Shown piece after piece: positions 9,025-18,479 of a stretch of 64,000 nt of DNA; position 1 is the stretch's first letter; each line of letters begins with the position of its first letter. Position numbers and translations under genes: made by a program. Below the pieces are notes generated by a model. The model was not told the DNA's origin and did not search any database. It was given only the letters and a program-made list of their open reading frames with translations. The DNA comes from an uncultured Spirochaetales bacterium (GTDB lineage Bacteria; Spirochaetota; Spirochaetia; Sphaerochaetales; Sphaerochaetaceae). The stretch lies in assembly GCA_944390045.1 (NCBI GenBank), contig CALXOO010000001.1, forward strand, positions 62,001 to 126,000, given 5' to 3'.

Positions 9025-9033
9025 TGCTACACT
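9025..9033 (+). promoter_or_regulatory. Extended -10 element, leaderless start of phosphatase gene
   Basis: TGC-TACACT at 9025-9033 ends seven bases before the ATG at 9041. No -35 match or ribosome site is seen. The same nonamer precedes the gene at 58893. Confidence 0.55.
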
Positions 9034-9040
9034 CTGCACC

Positions 9041-9697
9041 ATGAAAGGCCTGCTGTTTGATCTTGATGGCACACTTGTGGACACGATCGGGGATATCCGC
9101 GCAGCACTCAACCACACGCTGGGTCTGTGCTACTGCCGCCCGATCAGCCTGGAGGAGTGCCGTACCGTGGTTGGCCGGGGACTCAGACGGGCCCTGGTTG
9201 ACTCGCTCTGGTTTTCCCGCAGCGCATTCCCTGAGGATGAGCTGGATGTCCTGTACGCAGAACTGGTCTCATACTATTCGTCGCATGTCTGTGTGAGCTC
9301 AAGAGTATATGACGGCGTAGTTCCGTTTCTCGAGAAGGCCCGCGGCAGGGGTCTGGTCCTGGGTGTGCTCTCAAACAAGGCGGACAGCCTGGTGCAGGAG
9401 CTAGTTGGAAGACTTTTCAGGCCGGGCCAGTTCGATTTCGTGCGCGGTCTGAGGGATGCAGACCGTCCAAAACCTGACAATGATTCGGTTTTCGACTTCA
9501 TTAAGCTTTGCAATGGCGGGGCCGGCGATGTTACAATCATCGGTGACAGCGAGGTTGACTGGCAGACCGCTGTGAATGCCGGCTGCCGTCCCATGATCCT
9601 GTCTACAGGCTACAGAACAAGGCAGGAGCTCAGCGGAAAGGGCGTCAACCCGATAGCAGACAGTCTGGAGGAGGTTGAGAAGAACTTATGGAACTGA
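9041..9697 (+). CDS. HAD-superfamily phosphatase, phosphoglycolate phosphatase-like
   Basis: The N-terminus carries the HAD nucleophile motif FDLDGTLVDT (D7, D9); motif II is VLSNKAD and motif III/IV is RPKPDN plus IIGDSEVDWQTAVNAG. The 218-aa length with a helical cap fits Gph-type subclass I phosphatases. The ATG is at 9041, next to the extended -10, so an N-terminal extension is rejected. The last 10 bases overlap the phosphoglucomutase gene. The substrate could be another phosphorylated metabolite. Confidence 0.82.
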   Translation: MKGLLFDLDGTLVDTIGDIRAALNHTLGLCYCRPISLEECRTVVGRGLRRALVDSLWFSRSAFPEDELDVLYAELVSYYSSHVCVSSRVYDGVVPFLEKARGRGLVLGVLSNKADSLVQELVGRLFRPGQFDFVRGLRDADRPKPDNDSVFDFIKLCNGGAGDVTIIGDSEVDWQTAVNAGCRPMILSTGYRTRQELSGKGVNPIADSLEEVEKNLWN

Positions 9698-11409
9698 CGA
9701 AGGAGATGATTGACTCTATTGTCGCAAAGGCTGGAGAGTATACCGCCAGCGAGACTGACGGCTTTTTCCGCAGCCAGGTCGAGGACCTGCTGGAGAAGAA
9801 GGACTTGGAGGCCCTCTATGATGCCTTCTACACCTCGCTGGCCTTCGGCACCGCCGGAATGCGCGGGGTGATCGGAGGAGGAACGAACAGGATCAACACC
9901 TTCATGGTGCGCAAGGTCACGCAGGGGCTTGCCGATTACTGCAACTCGTTCACGAAGGAGCCTGAGGTCGTCATTGCATACGATTCCAGACACTACTCCC
10001 CGGAATTTGCCCGCTCAGCAGCCCTGGTCCTGGCTGCCAACGGTGTCAGGACATATCTCTATGACACCCTTCACCCGGTACCGATGCTCTCTTTCGCGGT
10101 ACGCAACCTCAAGGCCACGGCCGGTATCGTGATCACTGCGAGCCACAATCCGGCCAAGTACAACGGCTACAAGGTCTACTGGTCGGATGGCGGGCAGGTG
10201 ACGCCTCCACATGACATCGAGATCGCGAGACTGGCCAATGCCGTCACAGCCAGCGACATCAGGGACATGTCAGAGCAGGAGGCCCGGGAATCCGGCATCC
10301 TCTCCGGGGTTCCTGACAGCGTTGATGAGGCCTATTACTCCATGGTCCTCTCCTCGCTCAGAAGGCCGGACATCGTCAAGGGCAGTCCGATCACGGTCGC
10401 CTATACTCCGCTGCACGGCTCTGGCAATGTTCCGGTCAGGCAGATGCTGTCCAGACTGAACATCAGGACCTGCGTCGTAAGGGAGCAGGAAGAGCCGGAT
10501 GGAGCCTTCCCGACAGTAAGCCTGCCGAATCCGGAATCGCATGAGGCCATGACCCGCGTCATCGAGCTCGCCAAGAGCGTTAAGGCCGACATCGTGCTGG
10601 GTACTGACCCCGATGCGGACCGCATGGGGCTTGCAATTCCGACCAATGCCGACAAGACTGACTATCTGCTGCTGACCGGCAACCAGATTGCCACCCTGCT
10701 GGCTGATTATCTGCTCAGCACGAGCCGGGAGAAGGGCGGATGCGGCAGCAGGAAGCCTCTGGTCGTCAAGAGTCTGGTCACGACCGACCTCGTGCGCAAG
10801 ATCGCACTGGAGAACGGTGCCGACTGCCGTGACGTGCTGACAGGCTTCAAGTACATCGCCCGGGAGATGAATGAGATAGACCAGGGCCGCAATAAGGATA
10901 ACTGGTTCCTCTTCGGCTGCGAGGAGAGCTATGGCTTCCTGACTGTAAATGAGGTTCATGACAAGGATGCCGTCTCATCCGCCATGGCCGCCGTCGAGAT
11001 GATGTGCTATTACGCCAGCAAGGGCATCACGCTGCAGCAGAGACTCGACAGCATCTACGCCCATTACGGCTACTACACTGAGCTGGTCTTCAGCCGCGAC
11101 TACGAGGGCGCGGAGGGCAGGATCAGGATGCAGGAGATCATGAAAAACCTCAGAGCCCTCAGACCGGGCGACGGGCTGGCCGGCAGAACGATAGAGAGTC
11201 TCGAGGACCTGCTTGAGGAAAACGGATCATTCCCGAAGGCCGATGTGGTGATCATCCGCTTCACAGGCGGTGAGAAGCTTGTCATACGCCCCTCAGGCAC
11301 AGAGCCCAAGATCAAGTACTACATTTTCCTCACCGAGGGCAGGGCCGGCAGGAGAGAACTTGAGGAGAGGAAGGGTGAGATCCTCGAAGAGTTCAAGGCC
11401 AGTCTTTGA
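9688..11409 (+). CDS. Phosphoglucomutase / phosphomannomutase
   Basis: Alpha-D-phosphohexomutase interconverting hexose 1- and 6-phosphates. Four-domain landmarks in order: FGTAGMRG near 52, phosphoserine loop TASHNPAKYNGYK near 150, metal loop GTDPDADRMG near 305, and phosphate-binding RPSGTEPKIKYY near 535. The 573 aa match the PgcA/YbbT-type enzymes. It overlaps the phosphatase gene by 10 bp, suggesting one mRNA. A second, distinct mutase lies at 55-57 kb. Confidence 0.9.
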   Translation: MELTKEMIDSIVAKAGEYTASETDGFFRSQVEDLLEKKDLEALYDAFYTSLAFGTAGMRGVIGGGTNRINTFMVRKVTQGLADYCNSFTKEPEVVIAYDSRHYSPEFARSAALVLAANGVRTYLYDTLHPVPMLSFAVRNLKATAGIVITASHNPAKYNGYKVYWSDGGQVTPPHDIEIARLANAVTASDIRDMSEQEARESGILSGVPDSVDEAYYSMVLSSLRRPDIVKGSPITVAYTPLHGSGNVPVRQMLSRLNIRTCVVREQEEPDGAFPTVSLPNPESHEAMTRVIELAKSVKADIVLGTDPDADRMGLAIPTNADKTDYLLLTGNQIATLLADYLLSTSREKGGCGSRKPLVVKSLVTTDLVRKIALENGADCRDVLTGFKYIAREMNEIDQGRNKDNWFLFGCEESYGFLTVNEVHDKDAVSSAMAAVEMMCYYASKGITLQQRLDSIYAHYGYYTELVFSRDYEGAEGRIRMQEIMKNLRALRPGDGLAGRTIESLEDLLEENGSFPKADVVIIRFTGGEKLVIRPSGTEPKIKYYIFLTEGRAGRRELEERKGEILEEFKASL

Positions 11410-12139
11410 CTTCTATCTGCTGAGATTTTCCACAGGCACTCTCCTCCTGTTCTCCCGGAGCGCGGGCGGAGACGTGCTTGAAGGCATCTCGTTTCATCTT
11501 CATGCCTCAGGAAGACTGAGTGATGAGGAGCGGGATGCGGCTCTGCTTTCGGTTGCCGGGCGCTGTGAGGACATTGTCCGGCGCCGGGTGCAGGAGCGCT
11601 GCTACATTCCTTCGCTGCTGCTTTCAGCGCTGGTCTTCCTGCTGGTCTACCTCTTCCTCTCCCTGGCCGTGCGTGACCCTGTCCCCATGGTGGATGAGCT
11701 TCTGGCGGCCTCAGTGCTCTCCGTACTGTGCTTTACACTTATACGCCGCCGTGCGGCGGGAGGAGCGCTGTACAGGAACATCATGCTGAGCTGCCGCAGG
11801 GAACTTGGCATCCTGCGCGAGGATGAGGATGAGGCCATCGGAAGGCTTGAGGACTATTACGAGAGTCTGTGCAGGTATGACATACAGGCCATGGCTGACA
11901 TTCTGGCTCACAGAGGAGGTGAGAATCCTCCCCCGTTCCGGGGAGAGCTGACAGAGGGGCTTTCCGCCGCGCTCAGGCAATACGCTGTCAAGGACGATCC
12001 GCGCTGCTGGCACTATATGAAGATGCTTGCCGGAAACAGGCCTGACAGACGCCTTGGTGCGATTCTGGTCCAGAGTGCTCTGAGTGATGGCCTTGATCTC
12101 TTTCTGCTGTATATCCTCTGCCAGCTCATTCCCCGCTGA
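11375..12139 (+). CDS. Hypothetical membrane protein
   Basis: Unrecognised 254-aa protein. A soluble N-terminal part (about 1-75) is followed by two membrane segments (about 80-102 and 108-128) and a charged helical cytoplasmic tail with an acidic run (REDEDEAIGRLEDYYE). GTG 11375 is the best start because GGAGAGG lies just upstream; this puts the first 35 bases inside the end of the mutase gene, implying coupling. No motif suggests a function. Confidence 0.55.
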   Translation: MRSSKSSRPVFDFYLLRFSTGTLLLFSRSAGGDVLEGISFHLHASGRLSDEERDAALLSVAGRCEDIVRRRVQERCYIPSLLLSALVFLLVYLFLSLAVRDPVPMVDELLAASVLSVLCFTLIRRRAAGGALYRNIMLSCRRELGILREDEDEAIGRLEDYYESLCRYDIQAMADILAHRGGENPPPFRGELTEGLSAALRQYAVKDDPRCWHYMKMLAGNRPDRRLGAILVQSALSDGLDLFLLYILCQLIPR

Positions 12140-12192
12140 GAGGCAGGACACTTTTCCTGCACATACAGTCTGGTTTTCATCCATGTACTGGC

Positions 12193-13497
12193 ATGGAAGC
12201 CGTGCTTTTCTCACTGACACTTGTCTCTCTTTTCTTCCTCAATGGCCACTGTGCGCTTGCCTCAGGGCTGCTGTTCTGTCTTGTCCTGACACTCCGGGCG
12301 GGGAAAAGGGCCAGGCCGGGAGCATCTGGCTTCAGCGCAGTCTTCATCCTCTCCCTATGCTCAGTGCTTCTCCAGACGACAGCCAGCTGCGGCTTCGCAC
12401 GTGAGGATATAAGGGCTGTTTACGTCAGGGTGGAGCAGGACAGCGTCAGCGGACTCTGGTCCAGCCGCAGGCTGACAGCCAGTCTGCTGGAATGCTTCTC
12501 TCACTCGGCGGAAGCCTCCAGCGCCCGCGGGATGATCAATGTCACATATCCTGAGGGCAGCAGCCTCTATGCCGGGGATCTTGTCCTCTTTTATGGTTCA
12601 TTCAACAGTTACGGCTTTGCCTCGACCGAGTACAGGATTGTGGCGCGCGGCAGCGGCAACAGTGCCAGGAGAAGCCTGCTGGAAAAGCTGACGGAGGCCC
12701 TGACGAAGGAGGGTGGGGAGGAAGCGGAACTCTCGCTCATGCTCATCCTGGGCATCGGGGGTACAGGACAGTCCCCGCTTGTGGAACTTGCCAGAAAGAG
12801 CGGCACAAGCCATGTCCTTGCCCTTTCGGGAATGCATCTCTCGCTTTTCTCGATGATCTTCAAGCTGGTCTTCTCTCCTGTCCTGGGCTCGCGTAAGGCA
12901 AGGCTTCTGTCTCTGGGCCTTATTGCGGTCTATGTGTTCCTCATCGGTCCGAAGCCTTCGATACTGCGTGCATTCATACTGTCATCAGTCTTTTTCTCAG
13001 CACCTTTCCTCAGACCGGAGCAGGCGCTCTACATCACCTTTCTCATCCAGTCGCTGATCTTTCCTCACACTGTCTCCAGTCTGGCAAGCGTCTACAGCTA
13101 CCTCTCCCTTGCCGGAATCATGTGGCTGTCTCCGCTCCTGCAGGAACATCTTGACCGTCTTGTACTGCTGCCGCGTCCGGCGGCCGTCTCACTGTGCTCA
13201 TCAGCCGCTGCCATCCTCTTCTCCAGTCCGCTCAGCTGGCTTGTGTTCGGATCCTACCAGCTGTCAGCGCTCATCTTCAGCAGCCCGGTCTCTCTGCTTG
13301 TCTGTCTCTACATGATCATCTCTCTGGTACCTCCCGCGTCTGTGTTGAAGACACCTGTCCTGGCTCTGATAAGGTTTCTCATGCGGCTGGGCGCAGCCTT
13401 TCCGGAGGCAGAGACTCCTCTGGCCTGGCTGGTCCTGCTTTCCATCGTGTTGCTTGTGATTGCGATTTCCTCTAAGCTGGCCTCATGTGGTCGCTGA
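12193..13497 (+). CDS. ComEC/Rec2-family competence-like membrane protein (short form)
   Basis: The core Competence domain is seen in SHVLALSGMHLSLFS (about 203-217) and GPKPSILRAF, with about ten membrane helices; this family forms the DNA-import channel of transformable bacteria. At 434 aa it lacks the C-terminal metallo-beta-lactamase domain of full ComEC (about 700-800 aa). Its N-terminal soluble domain (about 70-160) is kept. The last 13 bases overlap rsmA. Whether the cell takes up DNA cannot be told from this window. Confidence 0.78.
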   Translation: MEAVLFSLTLVSLFFLNGHCALASGLLFCLVLTLRAGKRARPGASGFSAVFILSLCSVLLQTTASCGFAREDIRAVYVRVEQDSVSGLWSSRRLTASLLECFSHSAEASSARGMINVTYPEGSSLYAGDLVLFYGSFNSYGFASTEYRIVARGSGNSARRSLLEKLTEALTKEGGEEAELSLMLILGIGGTGQSPLVELARKSGTSHVLALSGMHLSLFSMIFKLVFSPVLGSRKARLLSLGLIAVYVFLIGPKPSILRAFILSSVFFSAPFLRPEQALYITFLIQSLIFPHTVSSLASVYSYLSLAGIMWLSPLLQEHLDRLVLLPRPAAVSLCSSAAAILFSSPLSWLVFGSYQLSALIFSSPVSLLVCLYMIISLVPPASVLKTPVLALIRFLMRLGAAFPEAETPLAWLVLLSIVLLVIAISSKLASCGR

Positions 13498-14333
13498 ATT
13501 ATGAGAATGTAACACAGATCAGCTCTGTTCTGGGCTCATCGTCCCTGGCCATGAGCAAGAAGTTCGGCCAGAACTTCCTTCTGCCGGCATCTGTCCGCAA
13601 CCGGATCGTGGATCTGGTGGATCTTCCCCCGGAAGGGGAGGTGTGGGAGATAGGACCGGGCATCGGTGCGCTTACAGGCATCATGCTCTCCCGCGGAGCC
13701 GCTGTGAGGGCCTTTGAGATTGACCATGGCTTCTGCCGGATACTCGGGACTGAGGCCTTCCCGGATGAGGGCGCATTCACACTGGTGGAGGGAGACGCGC
13801 TGAAGACCCTGTTTCTCCAGGAAGGCAGACCGGAGCGCATCTGCGGCAACCTGCCATACAACGTGGGTTCCGTGCTGATCGCACGTCTGGTGGAGAACTC
13901 GCTGCTGCCGGAGAGGATGGTCTTCACGCTGCAGAAGGAAGTCGTTGAGAGAATGTGCGCGCACAGCGGCGATGATGCCTATTCCTCTTTCTCGGTCCTG
14001 ACTCAGCTGGATTATGAGAACAGAATGGCTTTCACGATAGGGCGCGGTAATTTCTATCCGGTGCCAAATGTCGACAGCGCGGTAGTGCTGATGATCAGGC
14101 GGAAGCAGCCTCTTGTTGATCCCGGTCTCAGACCGCTGTTTCTTGAGACAGTCAGGAAGCTGTTCTCACAGAGGAGGAAGACGATCAGGAACAATCTGTC
14201 CGGACTTGGGAAGGCAAGACTGGATGAAGTCTTCCGCCTGTGCTGCCTGACCGGCGGGGAGAGGGCTGAGGTACTCTCATTTGAAAAGCTCAGGGAGCTT
14301 GCCGCTGCCATAAGACAGACTGAAGGCCTCTGA
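13485..14333 (+). CDS. rsmA: 16S rRNA (A1518/A1519-N6) dimethyltransferase
   Basis: RsmA/KsgA dimethylates two adenines in helix 45 during 30S maturation. Motifs: SKKFGQNFLL (24-33), EIGPGIGALTG (SAM motif I), and the catalytic NLPYNVGS. The ATG at 13485 gives a 23-residue extension before SKKFGQ, which resembles the leader seen in other spirochaete KsgA proteins; ATG 13551 is a possible shorter start. It starts within the end of comEC. A perfect 11-bp hairpin spans its last codons. Confidence 0.9.
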   Translation: MWSLNYENVTQISSVLGSSSLAMSKKFGQNFLLPASVRNRIVDLVDLPPEGEVWEIGPGIGALTGIMLSRGAAVRAFEIDHGFCRILGTEAFPDEGAFTLVEGDALKTLFLQEGRPERICGNLPYNVGSVLIARLVENSLLPERMVFTLQKEVVERMCAHSGDDAYSSFSVLTQLDYENRMAFTIGRGNFYPVPNVDSAVVLMIRRKQPLVDPGLRPLFLETVRKLFSQRRKTIRNNLSGLGKARLDEVFRLCCLTGGERAEVLSFEKLRELAAAIRQTEGL

Positions 14334-14346
14334 GACAGAGGCCTTC
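14322..14346. terminator. Hairpin between convergent rsmA and pta
   Basis: Perfect 11-bp inverted repeat GAAGGCCTCTG / CAGAGGCCTTC with a 3-base loop, including the rsmA stop codon. The U-tract is poor on both sides (ATGTTTG on +), so it may act as a weak bidirectional terminator. Confidence 0.55.
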
Positions 14347-14361
14347 ATGTTTGAAATCAGG

Positions 14362-15363
14362 TCAGTTCCTTGCTGCCTGGGCCAGGGTGATGGCCGCGGT
14401 CACGACAATGTCTTCGACTGAGCAGCCGCGTGACAGGTCGCTGACAGGCTTGGCGAAACCCTGGAGGATCGGGCCATAGGCCTGGGCTCCCGCAAGGCGC
14501 TGCACCAGCTTGTAGCCGATGTTTCCTGCCTGAAGGTCCGGGAATACCAGAACGTTTGCCTTTCCGGCGACATCAGATCCGGGAGCCTTCTGGGCTGCGA
14601 CTGAAGGAACGATTGAGGCGTCAAGCTGCAGTTCTCCGTCGACTTTCAGATCAGGGCATGTCTCCTTGACAAGCTGGGTGGCCTGCTGGACCTTGTCCAC
14701 GAGATCGCCCTTTGCTGAGCCCTTTGTCGAGTAGCTGAGCATTGCAACCACAGGCTCTGCCTCGAGGAAGAGGCGGCAGCTTTCCGCACTGGCCTGTGCG
14801 ATCGACGCAAGCTGCTCGGCTGTCGGGTTGGGGATCGTGGCGCAGTCGGCGAAGATGAATGAGCCTCCGACTCCGTATTCAGTCTTGTCCGTGGCCATCA
14901 CGAAGCAGCTTGAGGCGCTCTTGATGCCGGGCTTGCACTTGATGATGTTGAAAGATGCGCGCAGCACATCGGCAGTCGTGCTCTCCGCTCCGGCGACCAT
15001 GCTGTCGGCATAACCCAGATGCACGAGCATTGCGCCCCATCTGAGCTGGTTTACAATGTCAGTCTCCGCCTGCTCAGGCGTCATTCCCTTGTGCTTTCTC
15101 AGCTCATAGTATTCATTCGCGAACTCCGCCTTCTTCGGATCTGTGGCGGGATCCTCGATCCTGATGCCCTCAAGGCTGACCCCCTCGGCCTCGGCTGCCG
15201 CCCTGACCTTGTCGACAGGTCCCACCAGTGTGACGGATGATGCGATCTTCTCGTCCATGATGATCCTGGCTGCATGCAGCGTCCTCTTCTCGAGACCTTC
15301 TGCCAGCACAAGCGACTTGCCTGCCGCCTTGGCCAGGCCCTTCATCTTTTCCGCAAATGTCAT
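14362..15363 (-). CDS. pta: Phosphate acetyltransferase
   Basis: Pta interconverts acetyl-CoA and acetyl phosphate; with acetate kinase (not in this window) it makes ATP in fermentation. The 333-aa protein is the short single-domain form, with [14 protein letters not shown] at the N-terminus, [14 protein letters not shown] and [19 protein letters not shown] near the C-terminus, both family signatures. AAGGAGA lies eight bases before the ATG. Confidence 0.92.
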   Translation of the reverse strand: MTFAEKMKGLAKAAGKSLVLAEGLEKRTLHAARIIMDEKIASSVTLVGPVDKVRAAAEAEGVSLEGIRIEDPATDPKKAEFANEYYELRKHKGMTPEQAETDIVNQLRWGAMLVHLGYADSMVAGAESTTADVLRASFNIIKCKPGIKSASSCFVMATDKTEYGVGGSFIFADCATIPNPTAEQLASIAQASAESCRLFLEAEPVVAMLSYSTKGSAKGDLVDKVQQATQLVKETCPDLKVDGELQLDASIVPSVAAQKAPGSDVAGKANVLVFPDLQAGNIGYKLVQRLAGAQAYGPILQGFAKPVSDLSRGCSVEDIVVTAAITLAQAARN

Positions 15364-15451
15364 AGTCTGTTCTCCTTGCGGGCCGGAGGCGGCCCACAGC
15401 CATGATAATAAAACCCATCCCCGTTTTTTGAAAGTCCAAAGCGGTGGCAGA

Positions 15452-15480
15452 TTGAAAATTGATCACCTTTTGAATATCCT
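15452..15480 (+). promoter_or_regulatory. Predicted leaderless promoter of tyrA
   Basis: TTGAAA (15452-15457), 17-bp spacer, TATCCT (15475-15480), then seven bases to the ATG at 15488. Confidence 0.6.
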
Positions 15481-15487
15481 ATGCGCC

Positions 15488-16249
15488 ATGAATCTGGGAG
15501 TTTACGGTCTGGGCCGCTTCGGCTCGTTCTGGGCCTCGGTATTGAGACGCTGCTGTGATGCCGGCGATACCGTCTATGCCACAAGCAGGAGACGGCACGA
15601 TGTGCCTGACTCTGTCATCTGGCTGGATGAGGATGAATTCCTCTCCCGCTGTGATGTGATCTACTTCTGCGTCGCCATCTCTTCTTTCGAATCTGTCCTG
15701 GAGCGTGTTTCCGGCAGGATCAGGAAGGGTGCCCTGGTCATGGACACCTGTTCCGTGAAGGCCTTCCCCGCGAAATGGATGGAGCGGATTCTGGGCCGCG
15801 ATGATGTCCAGCTGGTCGCAACGCATCCGATGTTCGGTCCGGACAGCGCCAAGGCGGGGCTTTCCGGACTGCCAGTTGTCGTCTGCCCGGTCAGGGTAGA
15901 TGCCGTGACTCTTGAAAGGCTTGAGGCCACTTTCTCCTCCTGGGGACTGAAGGTGCTGAGGATGAGTCCGCTTGAACACGACAGGGAGGCTGCCTACAGT
16001 CAGGGGGTGACCCACTTCGTCGGGCGCACACTCCGCCAGATGGGCCTTGAGGACACGGAGATCGCCACCTCGGGCTACAAGGCGCTGATGACGATCGTGG
16101 ACCAGACATGCAATGACCCGCTGCAGCTCTTCTTCGACCTGCAGCACTATAATCCATATGCCCGGGAGATGAGGCTTTCCCTCCAGGTCGCAATCGAAAA
16201 GGTCCTCAACCAGCTCAGGGAGAGCGAAGAGGGCCAGACCCTTGTCTGA
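15488..16249 (+). CDS. tyrA: Prephenate dehydrogenase
   Basis: NAD(P)-dependent oxidative decarboxylation of prephenate to 4-hydroxyphenylpyruvate, for tyrosine. The Rossmann loop GVYGLGRFGS starts at residue 4; THPMFGPDS and QGVTHFVGR are the substrate-site motifs of TyrA proteins. The 253-aa protein has no fused mutase or ACT domain, which fits the separate AroH mutase found here. ATG 15488 starts right at the nucleotide-binding strand; the reading frame upstream is open but covers the promoter. Confidence 0.87.
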   Translation: MNLGVYGLGRFGSFWASVLRRCCDAGDTVYATSRRRHDVPDSVIWLDEDEFLSRCDVIYFCVAISSFESVLERVSGRIRKGALVMDTCSVKAFPAKWMERILGRDDVQLVATHPMFGPDSAKAGLSGLPVVVCPVRVDAVTLERLEATFSSWGLKVLRMSPLEHDREAAYSQGVTHFVGRTLRQMGLEDTEIATSGYKALMTIVDQTCNDPLQLFFDLQHYNPYAREMRLSLQVAIEKVLNQLRESEEGQTLV

Positions 16250-16302
16250 GGAAAGCCGCATACTGGCCGGTGAGGTTCCGGCCTTCCTTTTGGAGGACTG
16301 AT

Positions 16303-17592
16303 TTGAGAATCTGCGTATACACACTGGGCTGCCGCCTCAACCAGTGCGAGAGCGAGGCCCTGGCTGATTCATTCGCCCGGGAGGGTTTTGATGTCGTCAG
16401 GGAAGAGGAGGGCGCCGAGCTTTATATCGTCAACACCTGCACGGTGACCGCCAAGGCGGAGCAGAAGGCCAGGCGCATGATCAGGCTTTTCTCCTCACGC
16501 GCGCAGGCCGTCGTCGTTACGGGCTGCTATGCCCAGATGGCTCAGCAGGAGCTTGAGTCGCTCGGGAGCAACATCATGGTGGTTCCTCTGGTGAAGAAGG
16601 CAAGCCTGCTGAAGCTTGCCGGGCACCTCAGGGCCGCAATGAGCTGCACTGTGGACCTCGTCTCTGCTCTCAGGAGCTTCGTTGAGCCGGATTCGACAGT
16701 CTTTGACTATAGTGCCGGTTCCTTCAGCTATCACTCGCGTGCCTATCTGAAGGTCCAGGACGGCTGCGACAACAACTGCGGATACTGCCGGGTCCATATC
16801 GCCCGCGGCCCGTCTGTCTCGCTCGGGCGAGATGAAGTCATCAGAAGGGCGCTGGAGCTTGAGGCTGCCGGTTTCAGCGAGATAGTGCTGACAGGAGTGA
16901 ACCTGACGATGTACGACCATGAGGGAGAGGGGCTGGGCGGAATGATGCTGGACCTGATTCCTCGTCTCAGTCCGTCCACGCGGCTGAGGCTGTCCTCAAT
17001 GGAGCCGGATCATATAGACAGCCGTCTGATAGAGGCCGTCTCGTCATCTGCCGTGCATCCTCACTTCCACATACCGCTCCAGTCGGCAAGCGACAGGGTG
17101 CTGGCAAGAAGCAGCAGGAACTACGACAGAAAGCACCTTGAGTGGGTTCTGGACAGTCTGAGGAGGGTCAAGGACGATCCCTTCCTGGCCTGTGATGTGA
17201 TAGCAGGACTTCCCGCGGAGGGAGAGGAGGAATTCCGCATCACATATTCCTTCCTGAAGGATCACGGCTTTGCCGCGCTTCATGTCTTTCCCTTCTCGCC
17301 CAGACCGGGAACGGCGCTCTACGGGGCAAGGGACCGCTGCGAGGAGCGCGTGAGGGATGAGCGGGCCGCCAGGCTGAGAAAGCTGTCAGATGAGCTGGGC
17401 GCGGTCTATCAGGCACGGCAGACCGGCCGCACTCTGGAAGTGCTGCTTGAGAGCCGCAGGAACGGACTGTGGCGGGGTACGACCGGAAACTATCTCAAGG
17501 TAGAGGTGGAGGAGGCTCCCGCATTCTGCACGCGCGGTCAGATAATAAGCGGCGTGCTGACCGCACCGGGCCGTCTCAGCGCTTTGAGATGA
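16303..17592 (+). CDS. mtaB: tRNA N6-threonylcarbamoyladenosine (t6A) methylthiotransferase MtaB
   Basis: Radical SAM methylthiotransferase turning t6A37 into ms2t6A37. N-terminal UPF0004 domain with C-x35ish-C pattern (TLGCRLNQ, NTCTVT, TGCYAQ), radical SAM cluster CDNNCGYCRV in mid-protein, and C-terminal TRAM region. The 429-aa size fits MtaB. TTG 16303 is chosen: GGAGGA sits five bases upstream and the protein then begins LRICVYTLGC, as the family does; a GTG at 16270 lacks a ribosome site. Its end overlaps the serine acetyltransferase gene by 17 bp. Confidence 0.9.
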   Translation: MRICVYTLGCRLNQCESEALADSFAREGFDVVREEEGAELYIVNTCTVTAKAEQKARRMIRLFSSRAQAVVVTGCYAQMAQQELESLGSNIMVVPLVKKASLLKLAGHLRAAMSCTVDLVSALRSFVEPDSTVFDYSAGSFSYHSRAYLKVQDGCDNNCGYCRVHIARGPSVSLGRDEVIRRALELEAAGFSEIVLTGVNLTMYDHEGEGLGGMMLDLIPRLSPSTRLRLSSMEPDHIDSRLIEAVSSSAVHPHFHIPLQSASDRVLARSSRNYDRKHLEWVLDSLRRVKDDPFLACDVIAGLPAEGEEEFRITYSFLKDHGFAALHVFPFSPRPGTALYGARDRCEERVRDERAARLRKLSDELGAVYQARQTGRTLEVLLESRRNGLWRGTTGNYLKVEVEEAPAFCTRGQIISGVLTAPGRLSALR

Positions 17593-18466
17593 GCACCATC
17601 TCCGGATCCCGGTTCACGACCCGGGTGTTCGGCGGGATCGGCTCCTTGATCCAGCAGGATGATCCGATTGTGGAGTTGTGCCCGATCGTGATGTCTCCCA
17701 GCACCGTCGCATTGGCGTAGATCGTGACATTGTCCTCGATGGTCGGATGCCGCTTGGCTCCCTTGAGCAGCTGGCCGCAGGCGTCCTTGGGAAAGGACAG
17801 GGCCCCCAGCGTCACGCCCTGGTAGATCTTCACGCCATTGCCTATCACGGCCGTCTCCCCGATGACGACACCTGTTCCGTGATCGATGAAGAAGCTCTCT
17901 CCTATGCTGGCACCGGGGTGGATGTCTATGCCGCTCTGGCTGTGTACGAGTTCCGACATCATGCGCGGGATGAGCGGTACTCCCTGTCTGAAAAGGTGAT
18001 GCGCCACCCGGTGTACGGCAAGGGCACGGAAGGCCGGGTAGCAGATGATCACCTCGGTCAGCGAACGTGCCGCAGGATCCCCGTCAAGGCCTGCCTGGGC
18101 GTCCTTCTTGAGCAGTGTCCTTATCTTTCCCAGCTCCCCCATCAGGGAGTCAACGACTTCATCAGTCCTCCTGTGCACCAGATCATCAGGCTGAGTGCGG
18201 TACATTTCGTCGCTCTTGAATGCGTAGTAGACAGTCTTGTCCAGCAGGGACATGAAGTATTCCATCTCGAAGACGACTGCCGTCTCCAGGCTGTCTTTCG
18301 GGCAGGAGAGGCTTCTTCCCGGATAAAGGAGATTGAGCAGACTGTCTTCCAGTGCCTTTATCTCGGCCATTGTGGGCAGACTGGACAGGCCCTTGAAGAT
18401 TCCGTTCGAGTCGCCGAGCCTTGAAAAGGAGGCCAGATAGCTGTCAATGTATTTGTCACTTCTCAT
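17576..18466 (-). CDS. Serine O-acetyltransferase (EpsC-type)
   Basis: Makes O-acetylserine for cysteine synthesis. An N-terminal helical domain (about 1-165) precedes left-handed hexapeptide repeats with DIHPGASIGESFFIDHGTGVV (active-site His in DHGTG; shown only to its limit), KIYQGVTLGA and a C-terminal coil. At 296 aa it is of the longer type found outside enterobacteria. It lies 13 bp after bioY and may be co-transcribed with it, though the two functions are unrelated. TAATCC six bases upstream of the ATG may give a leaderless start. Confidence 0.87.
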   Translation of the reverse strand: MRSDKYIDSYLASFSRLGDSNGIFKGLSSLPTMAEIKALEDSLLNLLYPGRSLSCPKDSLETAVVFEMEYFMSLLDKTVYYAFKSDEMYRTQPDDLVHRRTDEVVDSLMGELGKIRTLLKKDAQAGLDGDPAARSLTEVIICYPAFRALAVHRVAHHLFRQGVPLIPRMMSELVHSQSGIDIHPGASIGESFFIDHGTGVVIGETAVIGNGVKIYQGVTLGALSFPKDACGQLLKGAKRHPTIEDNVTIYANATVLGDITIGHNSTIGSSCWIKEPIPPNTRVVNRDPEMVLISKR

Positions 18467-18479
18467 GACTGAGGATTAT

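Noticed and set aside
12136-12160. Inverted repeat GCAGGA ... TCCTGC after the gene ending at 12139 as a terminator
   Set aside because: Only a 6-bp stem with no U-run after it.
16249-16302. GTG at 16270 as the mtaB start
   Set aside because: No ribosome site; the TTG at 16303 has GGAGGA at correct spacing and begins at the conserved N-terminus.
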